Below, piece by piece: positions 50,737 through 59,877 of a stretch of DNA of 64,000 nt (position 1 is the stretch's first letter; every line of letters begins with the position of its first letter). Source of the stretch: Halobellus rarus (lineage in GTDB: Archaea > Halobacteriota > Halobacteria > Halobacteriales > Haloferacaceae); assembly GCF_024494595.1 (NCBI RefSeq), contig NZ_JANHDI010000010.1:1-64000 (forward strand), in the 5' to 3' direction. The position numbers and the translations under genes were made by a program. Below the pieces are notes generated by a model. That model was not told the origin of the DNA. It did no database searches and saw nothing but the letters and a program-made list of their open reading frames with translations.

Positions 50737-51570
50737 CTACCGGTGGAGCGGCTCGGGGGCGGGCGGCATCTGCCGCTTGTGCGCGCTCCGCTCGTAGAGT
50801 TCGACGACGCGTTCGACCTTCGCTTCGGTGACGTCGAGGTTGCGGACGGTCGCGGCCGTCGACAGCGGCCCGTCGACGTGGAGCGCGAGCACGGCGTCGA
50901 GGGTATCGTAGTCGAGCCCCATCTCCTCCTCGTCGGTCTGGCCGGCCCACATCTCAGCGGAAGGGGTCTTCGCCACCAGGGCGTCCGGAACGCCGAGAGA
51001 GCTCGCGAGCTGTCGAACCTGCTGTTTGTAGAGGTTGCCGATCGGGTTGCAGTCGACGGCCCCGTCGCCGTACTTCGTGAAATAGCCCGTCAGCGCCTCC
51101 GAGCGGTTGCCGGTGCCGAGGACCACTTTGTTCTCGTGATTGGCGACGAAGTAGTTCAGCACGGCGCGGGTTCGGACGTAGACGTTGCCCGCGGCCGTCC
51201 GGTCGTCGGCGGCCTCCGGGAACGTGTCGAAGAACGTCTCCGCGATGGGCTGGATCTCGACGACGTCGTACTCGATCTCGAGTTCCTGGGCGACCCACTC
51301 GGCGTCGCTCATGTTGTCCTCGGTGTTCACGACGCTCGGCATCACGAGCCCGTGGACGTTTTCCGCGCCCAGCGCCTCGACGGCGAGGTACGCCACGGTC
51401 GTGCTGTCGATGCCGCCCGAGAGACCGAGCACAGCCCCCTCGGCGCCCGCGTCGTCGACGACGTCGCGGAGGAACGAGACGAGGTGATCCGTCGTCGCCT
51501 CGAGTTCTGACTCCGAGAGCCGGAGGTCGAGCGGTGCGTCCCCTTCGAGGACCGCTTGGTCCGTAGTCAT
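50737..51570 (-). CDS. nadE: NH3-dependent NAD+ synthetase
   Basis: A 277-residue protein. VLGLSGGIDSTTVAYLA is the PP-loop (SGGIDS) for ATP, LGTGNRSEALTGYFTKYGDGA the conserved NaAD-binding segment, and AKTPSAEMWAGQTDEEEMG the second substrate loop. It amidates nicotinic acid adenine dinucleotide to NAD+. No glutaminase domain is fused, so ammonia is the donor. The start at 51570 is supported by a TATA-like region (GTAATACC) about 10-20 bases before it and by family length. Confidence 0.96.
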   Translation of the reverse strand: MTTDQAVLEGDAPLDLRLSESELEATTDHLVSFLRDVVDDAGAEGAVLGLSGGIDSTTVAYLAVEALGAENVHGLVMPSVVNTEDNMSDAEWVAQELEIEYDVVEIQPIAETFFDTFPEAADDRTAAGNVYVRTRAVLNYFVANHENKVVLGTGNRSEALTGYFTKYGDGAVDCNPIGNLYKQQVRQLASSLGVPDALVAKTPSAEMWAGQTDEEEMGLDYDTLDAVLALHVDGPLSTAATVRNLDVTEAKVERVVELYERSAHKRQMPPAPEPLHR

Positions 51571-51769
51571 CGGGTAGTAATACCGACTCGGAACACTAAT
51601 ACCCACCCGTTTCCGTGGATCGGTGGACGAGCGTTCAGTTCTTTTGCCCGTTCACCGTCTGGGCCCGTCTCGGTTCTCGTCGACGACGGACACCGGAAAG
51701 CGAGCGGTTCGGGCGGTGATGCCGCCCACCCAGCACAATCACTTTCTCGGTCGCCGTCGTGGATCCGAT

Positions 51770-52690
51770 ATGGACATCGTCGTCTTCGGCGCGGGCAGCA
51801 TCGGGAGTCTCTTCGGCGCGCTGCTCGCGCGGGTGCCCGAGCACAGCGTGACGCTCGTGGGACGGGATCGACATATCGCCGCCGTTCGCGACTCGGGGCT
51901 CCGCGTCACCGGCGTCGACGACTTCGTGGTTCGGCCGTCGGCGACGACGGACGGAACCGACCTGTCTGCGGACCTCGCGCTCGTCACCGTGAAGTCGTTC
52001 GACACCGAAACCGCCGCCAGGGAACTCGGAACCGGGGCGTTCCGGGCGGTCTGTTCGCTCCAGAACGGGCTGGGCAACGAGGAGACGCTCGCCCGCCACC
52101 TGAACTGTCCGGTGCTCGCGGGGACGACCAGTTACGGCGCGGTCAGGGAAGCGCCCGGAGCGGTCGCCTGGAACGGGAGCGGCGACATCGTCGTCGGCCC
52201 CTGGGACCCGAGAGACGCGGACGGCGCGGCCGACGAGGTCGGCGAGGCGTTCGCGGCGGCGGACCTCTCGATTACGGTCGCGGACGCCGACGGGATCCGC
52301 CGTCGGCTCTGGCACAAACTCGCGGCGAACGCGGCGGTCAACCCCACTACCGCGCTCGCTCGCGTCGAGAACGGAGCATTCGGCAATCAACCGGGGAGCG
52401 ACCTCGTCGAACCGATCGCCCGCGAGGTGGCGGCGACGGCCCGGGCCAGCGGCGTCGACGTCGACGACGAGGAGGCCGCCGCGGCGGTGGCCGAAGTGAT
52501 CGAAGCGACCGCGGGGAACGAGTCGTCGATGTACCGGGACGTCGAGCGCGGAAGACGAACCGAGATCGACGTCATCAACGGCTACGTCGTCGAGCAAGCG
52601 CGGAAACACGGGATCGACGTTCCCGTGAACGAAACGCTCTGGACGCTGATCCGGACCTGGGAGGCGGGCCGAGAGCTTCGTGACCCGTAA
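51770..52690 (+). CDS. panE: 2-dehydropantoate 2-reductase (ketopantoate reductase)
   Basis: A 306-residue NAD(P)H enzyme. MDIVVFGAGSIGSLFGALLA is the coenzyme fold, LVTVKSFDT and SLQNGLGNEETL are family blocks, and LWHKLAANAAVNPTTAL contains the catalytic Lys and Asn (KxxxN). It makes pantoate for coenzyme A. panB follows 119 bases later on the same strand, so two consecutive CoA-pathway steps are linked. An ATG at 51770 gives the standard N-terminus. The final codons RDP and the stop recur just downstream. Confidence 0.94.
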   Translation: MDIVVFGAGSIGSLFGALLARVPEHSVTLVGRDRHIAAVRDSGLRVTGVDDFVVRPSATTDGTDLSADLALVTVKSFDTETAARELGTGAFRAVCSLQNGLGNEETLARHLNCPVLAGTTSYGAVREAPGAVAWNGSGDIVVGPWDPRDADGAADEVGEAFAAADLSITVADADGIRRRLWHKLAANAAVNPTTALARVENGAFGNQPGSDLVEPIAREVAATARASGVDVDDEEAAAAVAEVIEATAGNESSMYRDVERGRRTEIDVINGYVVEQARKHGIDVPVNETLWTLIRTWEAGRELRDP

Positions 52691-52768
52691 ATCGGGGCCG
52701 GCCTCGTGACCGGTAAAGCGGAGCCGTCTGGATCCCCGCCACCTGTGAAGTGGAGCCGTCCGGATCCG
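52679..52768. repeat. Degenerate ~26-bp repeat covering the panE stop codon
   Basis: CGTGACCCGTAAATCGGGGC (last codons and stop of panE, 52679) recurs as CGTGACCGGTAAAGCGGAGC at 52705, and a weaker third copy (CTGTGAAGTGGAGCCG) follows near 52744. The copies are diverged, so this array looks older than the others. Confidence 0.7.
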
Positions 52769-52809
52769 GACGGATCGTTTAAAGGTCCCCCACGGACGAT
52801 TGTGAACCG

Positions 52810-53607
52810 ATGACCACCGTTGCGAGCATACAGGAGCAGGAGACGCCGGTGACGATGCTCACGGCCTACGACGCCCCGACGGCCGCATTGGCCGACGAGG
52901 CGGGGATCGACGTCGTGCTCGTCGGCGACAGTATCGGGAACGCCGTCTTCGGCTACGAGTCGACGCTGCCGGTGACGTTGGACGACATGATGCGGGCGAC
53001 GACCTCGGTCGCGAACGCCGTCGACGACGCGCTCGTCGTCACCGACCTGCCGTTTCTCAGCTACGGGGTCGACCGATCGGAGAGCCTCGAAAACGCCGGC
53101 CGCCTGCTGAAAGAGGCCGGTGCACACGCGGTCAAGCTCGAGTCCGGCCCGCACACGATCGAGTTGACGGAGGCGATGACGCGTCTCGGGATTCCGGTGA
53201 TGGCACACGTCGGTCTCACGCCGCAGCACGTCAACAGCGTCGGCGGGTACACGCGACAGGGGACCACGGCGGAGCAGGCGGCGGAGATGCTCGACCTCGC
53301 GAAGGCGCACGAGGAGGCCGGCGCGTTCTCGCTGGTGATCGAACACGTTCCGCGCGAGGTCGGCGCGGCCGCGAGCGACGAACTCGAGATCCCGGCTATC
53401 GGCATCGGCGCGGGGCCGGAGACGGACGGACAGGTGCTCGTCGTCGACGACGCGATCGGGCTCTCAGAGCGGATTCCGCCGTTCGCGGAGGCGTTCGGTG
53501 ACGTCCGCGGCGAGATGCGACAGGCCATCGAACAGTACCGCGACGCGGTCGAATCGAGGGAGTTTCCGGCCGACGAACACAGCCACAGCGAAGGCCTCGA
53601 CATCTGA
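52810..53607 (+). CDS. panB: 3-methyl-2-oxobutanoate hydroxymethyltransferase
   Basis: A 265-residue TIM-barrel protein. MLTAYDAPTAALADEAGIDVVLVGDSIGN gives the metal-binding Asp residues, PVMAHVGLTPQ and GYTRQG are conserved, and AIGIGAGPETDGQVLV the late strand. It makes ketopantoate from 2-oxoisovalerate and methylene-pterin, the step before PanE. A TATA-like GTTTAAAGG lies about 30 bases upstream, so it may have its own promoter in addition to read-through from panE. Confidence 0.96.
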   Translation: MTTVASIQEQETPVTMLTAYDAPTAALADEAGIDVVLVGDSIGNAVFGYESTLPVTLDDMMRATTSVANAVDDALVVTDLPFLSYGVDRSESLENAGRLLKEAGAHAVKLESGPHTIELTEAMTRLGIPVMAHVGLTPQHVNSVGGYTRQGTTAEQAAEMLDLAKAHEEAGAFSLVIEHVPREVGAAASDELEIPAIGIGAGPETDGQVLVVDDAIGLSERIPPFAEAFGDVRGEMRQAIEQYRDAVESREFPADEHSHSEGLDI

Positions 53608-53723
53608 GATGGAGGATCGCCGCCGGGATCTCGTTGCCGTCTCGGATCGTTCAGGGTGAGACGTCGTTCCGTCATCCTTAAGTCCGGGCTGTGGCTCTGT
53701 TTCGAGTGCAGGACGGCATCTGC

Positions 53724-53794
53724 GCGCCAGTGGTCCAGTGGTAGGACAGTGGCTTCCCAAGCCACTAGCCCGGGTTCAATTCTCGGCTGGCGCA
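53724..53794 (+). tRNA. tRNA-Gly (anticodon CCC)
   Basis: The 71-base sequence folds as a cloverleaf. The acceptor stem is GCGCCAG with CTGGCGC, the anticodon arm is GTGGC-TTCCCAA-GCCAC with anticodon CCC, and the T loop is GTTCAATTC in place of the usual GTTCGAATC. A discriminator A follows, and CCA is not encoded. Anticodon CCC reads GGG. Intron-less. Confidence 0.95.
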
Positions 53795-54107
53795 CTTTCT
53801 GCCGAGCGAAGTGAGCGGAGAAATCGGTACGGAGAGTCGAACCCGAAAGCGATCGCGACGAGATTTTATATGCGATCGAGCGGCCAGAAGGCGCGTGATC
53901 TGACTGTCACCTCGCGTCGGGTCGCGATTGCTCGGCACGTCGACGCGGGGGCCGGACGACGGCACTGGGAGGACGTCGTCGCGAGCGGGTGCCGACTGTT
54001 CGCCACGAATCCCCGCGGTCACGCGTCACCTGTCGAAGGAGTCGCAACGGCGGCTGTCGAGGAGTAACAGCTTTGGCGACGACGGGAAAATCGGAAGGCG
54101 TCCCCCG
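53795..54107. other. Region downstream of tRNA-Gly with dispersed repeat (copy B)
   Basis: 313 bases without a supported gene. The segment 53,867-54,007 is the inverted partner of the repeat at 43.1-43.3 kb, with its TATA-like end pointing towards the tRNA. The tRNA 3' end is not duplicated here, so an integration scar is not supported. Open frames on both strands lack any recognisable domain. Confidence 0.5.
53867..54007 (-). repeat. Dispersed ~145-bp repeat, copy B (inverted)
   Basis: Read on the minus strand it begins GTGGCGAACAGTCGGCACC near 54,007 and ends GCTCGATCGCATATAAAA near 53,867, matching copy A at 43.1-43.3 kb. The best blocks are the first ~35 bases and the TATA-proximal ~35 bases; the centre is more diverged. 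Confidence 0.7.
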
Positions 54108-54314
54108 ATGTTTCCCGGACTCTCCCGCTGGTTCGACGCGAAGCCCTTCCAACAGCAGATCGTCATCCTCGCCGTGGTTCTCGATCCGATCGGCTTCCTC
54201 GGCGGCTACCTGCTCGGTCCGGTGCTCGGCGTCGATCCGCTGATCGGCGGCGTCTACGGCCTCGTCGCGGCGAGCCTCCCGATGTCGCTGCTCGTGATGC
54301 GAAGCGCGCAGTGA
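54108..54314 (+). CDS. Small membrane protein, unknown function
   Basis: A 68-residue protein, MFPGLSRWFDAKPFQQQ followed by two hydrophobic helices (IVILAVVLDPIGFLGGYLLG and LIGGVYGLVAASLPMSLLVM). The start ATG at 54108 opens just before the first helix. I do not recognise a family. It ends 66 bases from the acyltransferase 3' end, tail-to-tail. Confidence 0.6.
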   Translation: MFPGLSRWFDAKPFQQQIVILAVVLDPIGFLGGYLLGPVLGVDPLIGGVYGLVAASLPMSLLVMRSAQ

Positions 54315-54379
54315 CGGGTCGGATACACGCGAGACGCATCTGTTGCAGACAGCAGAGACCAACTACCGACAAATAGCGC

Positions 54380-55282
54380 TCACTCCGCGGGCGGCGTTCG
54401 ATCCCGCTGGAACTCGTCGTAGGCGTCGAGATCGTCGGGCAGTTCGTAGTCGATCCGGCGCTCTGACTGTCGGTTCGTGAGTCGGTCTTCGACGGGGTCG
54501 GCGACGGGCTCCCAGCCTGGTTTGATCTTCAGGCTCTTCGCGGGGATGCCCGCAGCGATGTGGTGGTCCGGGACGTCGCCCTGCACGACGGAGCGCGCGC
54601 CCACGACGGCGTTCTCACCGATCCGACAGCCCGCGCGGACCATTGCATCGTACGTCACCCGGGCGTCGTCGCCGACGATCGTGTGGTAGTTCTCCACCGC
54701 AGTCTGGTCGACGACGTCGTGGTCGTGACTGTAGAGGTGGACGTTGTCCGAGACCGACGCGCGATCGCCGATCGTGAGTTTCCCGCGGTCGTCGAGGTGG
54801 ACGTCGTCGTGGATCACGACGTTGTCGCCGACGGAGATGTTGTGGCCGTAGGTGAACGTGATCCCCTTGAAGAACCGGCAGTCGTCGCCGCACTCCTCGA
54901 AGAGGTGGTTCGCGAGCATCCCCCGAAACCGGAGCGCGAACGCGACGTTGTCGGCCATCGGCGTCGCGTCGAACTGCCGCCAGAGCCACTGGAGATACTT
55001 CGAGCGCGGGTATCGCTCTTCGTCCTTCTCGGCGTAGTACTCCGACTCCAAGGTCGCGTTGCAGGGGTCATAGCCCTGCAGTCGGACGCATTCTGCCGGC
55101 GATACGTCCTCGCCGGCCTGCCAGCGGTCGTACGCGTCTCGGTCCCCGTGAAGGTCGACGAGCGTCTCCGTGACGACGCGACAGGTGTCCTCCGAAGAGG
55201 AGAGCCGCTCGTCTACCTCGTCGATGAACGCCTCGACGTTCGCTTCCGCCTCCGCGGGTAGGGAGACGTTGACTTTTGTCAT
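54380..55282 (-). CDS. Left-handed beta-helix acyltransferase (hexapeptide repeat)
   Basis: A 300-residue protein. Residues ~1-110 are helical; residues ~115-240 form hexapeptide repeats of a left-handed beta helix (ITFTYGHNISVGDNVVIHDD, KLTIGDRASVSDNVHLYSHD, IGENAVVGARSVVQGDVPDHHIAAGIPAKSL). This is the maltose/galactoside O-acetyltransferase type, with the usual catalytic-loop His in LYSHDHDV. It probably acetylates a sugar or a small molecule using acetyl-CoA. The substrate is unknown. Confidence 0.87.
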   Translation of the reverse strand: MTKVNVSLPAEAEANVEAFIDEVDERLSSSEDTCRVVTETLVDLHGDRDAYDRWQAGEDVSPAECVRLQGYDPCNATLESEYYAEKDEERYPRSKYLQWLWRQFDATPMADNVAFALRFRGMLANHLFEECGDDCRFFKGITFTYGHNISVGDNVVIHDDVHLDDRGKLTIGDRASVSDNVHLYSHDHDVVDQTAVENYHTIVGDDARVTYDAMVRAGCRIGENAVVGARSVVQGDVPDHHIAAGIPAKSLKIKPGWEPVADPVEDRLTNRQSERRIDYELPDDLDAYDEFQRDRTPPAE

Positions 55283-55404
55283 CGGAGTCGGGTTCGGACT
55301 CCGACGGCAAATCCGTTCGGTTGTGCGAGAATACCGACCGACCGGGTCGATACGACGACCGACCGCGGTGATACGCCCGAAAACGGGCGATCATCGCGCC
55401 GTCC

Positions 55405-58239
55405 TCAGCGTCGTCGGCGGAGGAAGCCCAGAATTCGATAGTCGTGATCCGGCGTGTAACGCCGGAACAGCAGGCTGTTCGTCAGCACCGACACCGACGA
55501 CAGCGCCATCGCGCCCGCCGCGAGGATCGGCTGAAGCAGGCCGAGCGACGCCAACGGGATCATCGCGGTGTTGTACCCGAGCGCCCAGAAGAGGTTCTGC
55601 TTGATCTTCGCGAGCGTCCCCGCGGAGACGCGAATCGCCTTCACGACGTCGGTGGGGTCATCCCGCATCAGCGTCACGTCGGCGGCCTCGATGGCGACGT
55701 CGGTTCCCGAGCCGAGTGCCGTGCCGACGAACGCCGCCGCCAGCGCCGGCGCGTCGTTGACGCCGTCGCCGACCATCATCGCTTTCTTGCCCTCGTCCTG
55801 AATCGCCTCGACCGCGTCGGCCTTCCCGTCCGGCAGTACCTCCGCGCGGACGTTGTCGGGGTCGATGCCGACCTGCTCGGCGACCGCGCGGGCCGTCCGC
55901 TCGTTGTCGCCGGTGATCATATGGACGTCGACGCCGCGCTCGCGAAGCGCGCGGACGGCCTCCGCGGACGTCTCCTTGATCGTGTCCGCGTTGGCGACGA
56001 CGCCGAGAACCTCGCCGGCGGCGGTGGAGGTCTCGTCGGCCGCGTCGCTCGGTTCGGTCTCGCCAGTCCGTTCGAACAGACGACCGACGAGCATCGCCGT
56101 CTTGCCCTCTTCTTCTAACCGATGCATCGTCTCCTCGGCGGGCGAGGGGTCGATACCGGCGTCTTCGAGGAGCCGACGGTTCCCCACGAGGACCGTGTCG
56201 CCCTCGACGGTGGCGCGGACGCCGTGGCCGGGGACGTTCTCGAACTCCTCGGCCTCGGGGACGTCGACGCCGCGCTCCGCCGCGCCCTCGACGATGGCCT
56301 GAGCGAGCGGGTGCTCGCTGTTCCGCTCTGCGGCGGCCGCGAGACGGAGGACCGTCGTCTCGGCGTCCTCGCCGGCACCCGCCTCAGCAGTCGCGTCTCC
56401 GTCGTCCGCGACTTCCCGGAGCGCACCGCCGTCGGGCGCGGGGTCGAGCGCATCGTCGTCGGATGCAGGATCGAGCGCACCGCCGTCCGCCGAGGGTCCG
56501 AGCGCGACGACGTCCGTCAGCGACATCTCGCCCTTCGTCAGCGTGCCGGTCTTGTCGAAGACGACCGTGTCGACGTCGCGGACGCGTTCGAGGATGTCGC
56601 CGCCCTTGAACAGCACGCCGTTCTGCGCGCCGATCGACGTGCCGACCATCGTCGCCGCCGGCGTCGCCAGCCCGAGCGCGCACGGGCAAGCGATCAGGAC
56701 GGCGGAGGCGAACACGAGGACGGCGAACTCCAGCGTGGAGACCGTCCCGCCGGCCGCCGCGGGACCGCCGACCACGACGCCCCACAGGGGAAGCGCCTCG
56801 ACGAATCCGGCGAGTTGAGCGGGGAACAGCATCCAGACCGTCGCCCAGACGAGCGCGTTCACGATCACCGCGGGGACGAAGTACGCCGAGATCCGGTCGG
56901 CGACGTTCTGGATCTCGGGCTGTCGGGACTGCGCCTCCTTGACGGTCTGGACGATCTGCTGAATCGCGGTGTCGGAACCGACCTTCGTCGCCTCGACGAC
57001 GAGCACGCCGTTCTGGTTCACGGTCGAGCCGACGACCTCGTCGCCCGCTTCCTTCGAGACGGGGACGGACTCGCCGGTCACCATCGACTCGTCGACCGCC
57101 GACTCGCCGTCGACGACGACGCCGTCGGTCGGGATCTTCTCGCCGGGGCGGACCTTCATCCGGTCGCCGACCTCGACCTCGTCGAGCGGGACTTCTCGCT
57201 CCTCGCCGTCGACGGCTTCGCCAGACTCCGTCTGGCGGGCTGCCGAGCTTTGCTCGGCAACTTCCCCGTCTGCGGGCGGCGTCTCCGACGCCGCTCTGTC
57301 GACGAGCGTGGCCGTGTCGGCCTCCATCTCCAGGAGCGAGCGGAGCGCCTCGGAGGCCTGGCCCTTCGAGCGCGCTTCGAGGTAGTTGCCGAGCGTGATG
57401 AACACCAGGATGAGCGCGGCGGTGTCGAAGTACAGCCCCGCGTTCGGCAGGATCCCCACGAGCGCGATCACCGAGTACAGATACGCCGTGGTGGAACCGA
57501 GGGCGATCAGCACGTCCATGTTGGCCGTCCGGTTCCGCACGAGCGCGGTGTAGCTGTTCTCGTAGAACTCTCGGCCGAGAACGACCTGCACGGGCGTCGC
57601 GAGCGCGAAGGCGACCCACCCGAACGGCACGCCGGTCCCGGGGACCGTCTCCGGGAGGGCCCCGGGCGCGAACAGGTGGAGCGCGAGCATCGCCAGAAGC
57701 GGCGTCGAGAGCGCCGCGCCGAACAGCGTCAGCCGCTTCTGTCTCGTGATCTCGGCGTTTCGGGCGACATCGCGGGCGTCCTCACCGTCGCCGGTCTGGC
57801 CGTCCGCGTCGTCGCCGGTCTCCCGGACCGGCGTGTAGCCCGCCGACTCGACCGCGTCGTACAGCTCCTCGATCGAAACTTCACCGGGGACGTACTCGAC
57901 CTGCGCCTCGTCGGTCGCGAAGTTCACGTCCGCGCGGACGACTCCCGGGTTCGACTCCAGCGCCGTCCGGTTCGTCTCCGCACAGTTCGCACAGGACATA
58001 TCGGTGATCGCGATCGAGACCGTCTCCGAGACGGGATCGTAGCCGGCGCTCTCGATCGCGTCGTAGACTTCAGAAAGCGACACCCGGTCGGGATCGTACG
58101 TCACGCTCGCTTCGTCGGTCGCGAAGTTGACCGAGGCCGATTCGACCCCGTCGAGGGAGCCGAGGGCGTCCTGCACCGTCCCCGAACAGTTGGCGCAGGA
58201 CATCCCCCTGACGTCGAGGTGGATCGTTCGTGTACTCAT
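55405..58239 (-). CDS. copA: Copper-exporting P1B-type ATPase
   Basis: A 944-residue heavy-metal pump. Two N-terminal HMA domains carry GMSCANC (~residue 12) and DMSCANC (~80). Membrane helices follow, with the intramembrane [10 protein letters not shown] motif, the phosphorylation site [18 protein letters not shown] (HP motif) and [12 protein letters not shown]. An acidic insertion of about 40 residues ([21 protein letters not shown]) sits in the actuator region and another in the N-domain ([16 protein letters not shown]). It exports Cu+ from the cytoplasm. A Lrp/TRASH regulator and a CopZ-like chaperone lie next to it. GTAC repeats cover the start codon (58,232-58,255). Confidence 0.95.
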   Translation of the reverse strand: MSTRTIHLDVRGMSCANCSGTVQDALGSLDGVESASVNFATDEASVTYDPDRVSLSEVYDAIESAGYDPVSETVSIAITDMSCANCAETNRTALESNPGVVRADVNFATDEAQVEYVPGEVSIEELYDAVESAGYTPVRETGDDADGQTGDGEDARDVARNAEITRQKRLTLFGAALSTPLLAMLALHLFAPGALPETVPGTGVPFGWVAFALATPVQVVLGREFYENSYTALVRNRTANMDVLIALGSTTAYLYSVIALVGILPNAGLYFDTAALILVFITLGNYLEARSKGQASEALRSLLEMEADTATLVDRAASETPPADGEVAEQSSAARQTESGEAVDGEEREVPLDEVEVGDRMKVRPGEKIPTDGVVVDGESAVDESMVTGESVPVSKEAGDEVVGSTVNQNGVLVVEATKVGSDTAIQQIVQTVKEAQSRQPEIQNVADRISAYFVPAVIVNALVWATVWMLFPAQLAGFVEALPLWGVVVGGPAAAGGTVSTLEFAVLVFASAVLIACPCALGLATPAATMVGTSIGAQNGVLFKGGDILERVRDVDTVVFDKTGTLTKGEMSLTDVVALGPSADGGALDPASDDDALDPAPDGGALREVADDGDATAEAGAGEDAETTVLRLAAAAERNSEHPLAQAIVEGAAERGVDVPEAEEFENVPGHGVRATVEGDTVLVGNRRLLEDAGIDPSPAEETMHRLEEEGKTAMLVGRLFERTGETEPSDAADETSTAAGEVLGVVANADTIKETSAEAVRALRERGVDVHMITGDNERTARAVAEQVGIDPDNVRAEVLPDGKADAVEAIQDEGKKAMMVGDGVNDAPALAAAFVGTALGSGTDVAIEAADVTLMRDDPTDVVKAIRVSAGTLAKIKQNLFWALGYNTAMIPLASLGLLQPILAAGAMALSSVSVLTNSLLFRRYTPDHDYRILGFLRRRR

Positions 58240-58255
58240 GGGTACTATCTAGTAC
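58232..58255 (-). promoter_or_regulatory. GTAC tetramers spaced 10 bp across the copA start
   Basis: GTAC occurs at 58232, 58242 and 58252, exactly one helical turn apart. The outer two form GTACTA-TC-TAGTAC, a perfect 6-base-arm palindrome at 58,242-58,255, two bases from the start codon. A repressor bound here would cover the transcription start of a leaderless gene. Confidence 0.45.
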
Positions 58256-58339
58256 GGGTCCCTCTCTTACCTCGATTGTCCCTTTCGGATCCGTGGTAGA
58301 TCGGGGTTCGAAATTTCGAATCAAAAGTCGCGGGGTCGT

Positions 58340-58933
58340 TCACGCCGCGTCGGCCTCGAACTGCTCGTAGCGCTCGCGGAACTGCGCGAGGCACGACGGA
58401 CAGCAGAAGTGATAGCGCTCGCCGCCGATGCGCTCGCTGCGGCCCTCGCTGGTGACGGTGTTGCCGCACTCGGCGCACGACAGCGCGAACTCCGCACCCC
58501 CGAGGGCCGGCGACCACTCGACGTCGCCGACGACGGTCACCTCGTAGTCGTCGACCCGGGAGAGGTCGACGAGGCGATCGAGTTGCTCGCGGACGGCATC
58601 GGCGCGGACCCGCGCGTGGAAGACCACGTCGCCCTCGGCCGTGACGAACACGTGCTCGACGGGATCAGCGCCGACGACGTCGTCGCGAACGGTGTCGACG
58701 GACTCGGGGGGGAGTTCGAGCGTCACGAGCACGGGGACGCCAGCCCGGAGCTGTGATCGGTCGACGTCGACGGTGAACCGTCGGATGACACCCGATTCCT
58801 GCAGGCGCTCGATCCGGTCTGAGACCGCCGGCGGCGAGAGGTCGACGACTTCGGCGATGTCGCTGTAGGAGCGTCGGCCGTTCTCCACGAGCAGTTCGAG
58901 GATCCGGACGTCGGTCTCGTCGAGTGTCGACAT
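58340..58933 (-). CDS. Lrp/AsnC-type regulator with C-terminal TRASH metal domain (copper response)
   Basis: A 197-residue DNA-binding protein. Residues 1-60 are an Lrp-type winged helix (ILELLVENGRRSYSDIAEVVDLSPPAVSDRIERLQESG), the middle is a RAM-like ligand fold, and residues ~150-190 are a TRASH domain with SCAECGNTV and HFCCPSCLAQF. The Halobacterium protein VNG1179C, which controls a copper ATPase, has the same architecture. It sits 100 bases upstream of copA on the same strand and diverges from copZ. The ATG at 58933 follows the family; the frame is open further upstream. Confidence 0.9.
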   Translation of the reverse strand: MSTLDETDVRILELLVENGRRSYSDIAEVVDLSPPAVSDRIERLQESGVIRRFTVDVDRSQLRAGVPVLVTLELPPESVDTVRDDVVGADPVEHVFVTAEGDVVFHARVRADAVREQLDRLVDLSRVDDYEVTVVGDVEWSPALGGAEFALSCAECGNTVTSEGRSERIGGERYHFCCPSCLAQFRERYEQFEADAA

Positions 58934-59060
58934 ACGCCCCTTTGGGGGAGAGACGACAAGTAAGTTGCCCGTGTGAGTTTTGTTTCGAAAGTCACGAGGT
59001 CGGCAAACCGTGAATGGAAAAGCGAAAGTGCCGTAACTCGCTCGCGCTAACGACGAACCG

Positions 59061-59264
59061 ATGACGTCGACGCGAACGATCACGGTGTCCGGGATGAGTT
59101 GTGCGCACTGCGAGGAGACCGTCGAGGACGCGCTGCTGGCGGTCTCCGGTGTCGAATCGGCGGAAGCGGACCGGGAGTCTGAATCGGCCACTGTCGAGGG
59201 GGATACCGACGTTTCAGACCTGGTCGCCGCCGTCGACGACGCGGGCTACGACGCGTCGTCGTAG
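59061..59264 (+). CDS. copZ: Heavy-metal-associated domain protein, copper chaperone
   Basis: A 67-residue single HMA domain, TITVSGMSCAHCEETVEDAL with the CxxC metal site (CAHC) near residue 13, and the closing VDDAGYDASS. It would carry Cu+ to the CopA pump encoded divergently. Length and fold match CopZ/Atx1 proteins. The regulator gene lies between it and copA, so the three form a copper-response module. Confidence 0.9.
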   Translation: MTSTRTITVSGMSCAHCEETVEDALLAVSGVESAEADRESESATVEGDTDVSDLVAAVDDAGYDASS

Positions 59265-59282
59265 CCGCTACTCCTCCGGCCG

Positions 59283-59690
59283 CTACTTCTCCTGTCGCAA
59301 CTCCTCCTCCAGTCGCTCGCGCCGCCGGTCGTACTCCTCCTCGGAGAGGTCGCCGCGGGCGTAGGCGCTCCGCAGCTCGTCGATCGCGGAATCGCTCCGT
59401 TCGTCGCCGCTCGCAGCCCGATACAGCAGGTAGCCGCCAGCGACGAGCGCGGCCACGAGCAGCAACCGCCACAGCAGCGCGACGACCCACCACCCGCCTG
59501 CTCCGCCCGCCGTCCCGCGTCCCATCCAGCCATCGTGCATCGGCCCCCACATCCCGCCGGTCGTCCCGCCCCACATTCCACTCCCCATCGCTCCGCCGCC
59601 CATTCCGAACAGGATGGGTGCGACGAACAGCAGCGCTCCGACGGCGACGAGACCGCCGACGAGCCAGCGCATCGTGTCGGTTTCGGGCAT
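59283..59690 (-). CDS. SHOCT domain membrane protein
   Basis: A 135-residue protein with two hydrophobic helices (TMRWLVGGLVAVGALLFVAPIL and VVALLWRLLLVAALVAGGYLL), a Gly/Met/Trp-rich extracellular-type loop between them, and a C-terminal SHOCT motif (IDELRSAYARGDLSEEEYDRRRERLEEEL). Such proteins are common near copper and metal genes, and the Met-rich loop could bind Cu+. The start at 59690 is chosen because it leads into the first helix; 59720 is an alternative. It is tail-to-tail with copZ. Confidence 0.8.
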   Translation of the reverse strand: MPETDTMRWLVGGLVAVGALLFVAPILFGMGGGAMGSGMWGGTTGGMWGPMHDGWMGRGTAGGAGGWWVVALLWRLLLVAALVAGGYLLYRAASGDERSDSAIDELRSAYARGDLSEEEYDRRRERLEEELRQEK

Positions 59691-59877
59691 ATCGATCACC
59701 GTGTGAACGTACGCGCTCACGCCTTACTGCGGTTGTTATTTAGATGTCGAGCATCTGCCGGCGGATATCTTCGCTTTCGAAAGTCTGAGACGCGACTCCT
59801 CGTCGGGACGGACGAGTGTTCGAATCTGCCCACATCCTCGAAACGTATATGCCCGTCTGGGCACACTTCGGTTGAGT

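Noticed and set aside
53724-54107. tRNA-Gly as an integration site with a genomic-element remnant
   Set aside because: No duplicated tRNA 3' end and no integrase gene nearby; the downstream sequence is instead a dispersed repeat shared with 43 kb.
56122-58299. 725-residue open frame on the plus strand opposite copA
   Set aside because: Antisense shadow of copA; the translation is Arg-rich and without domains.
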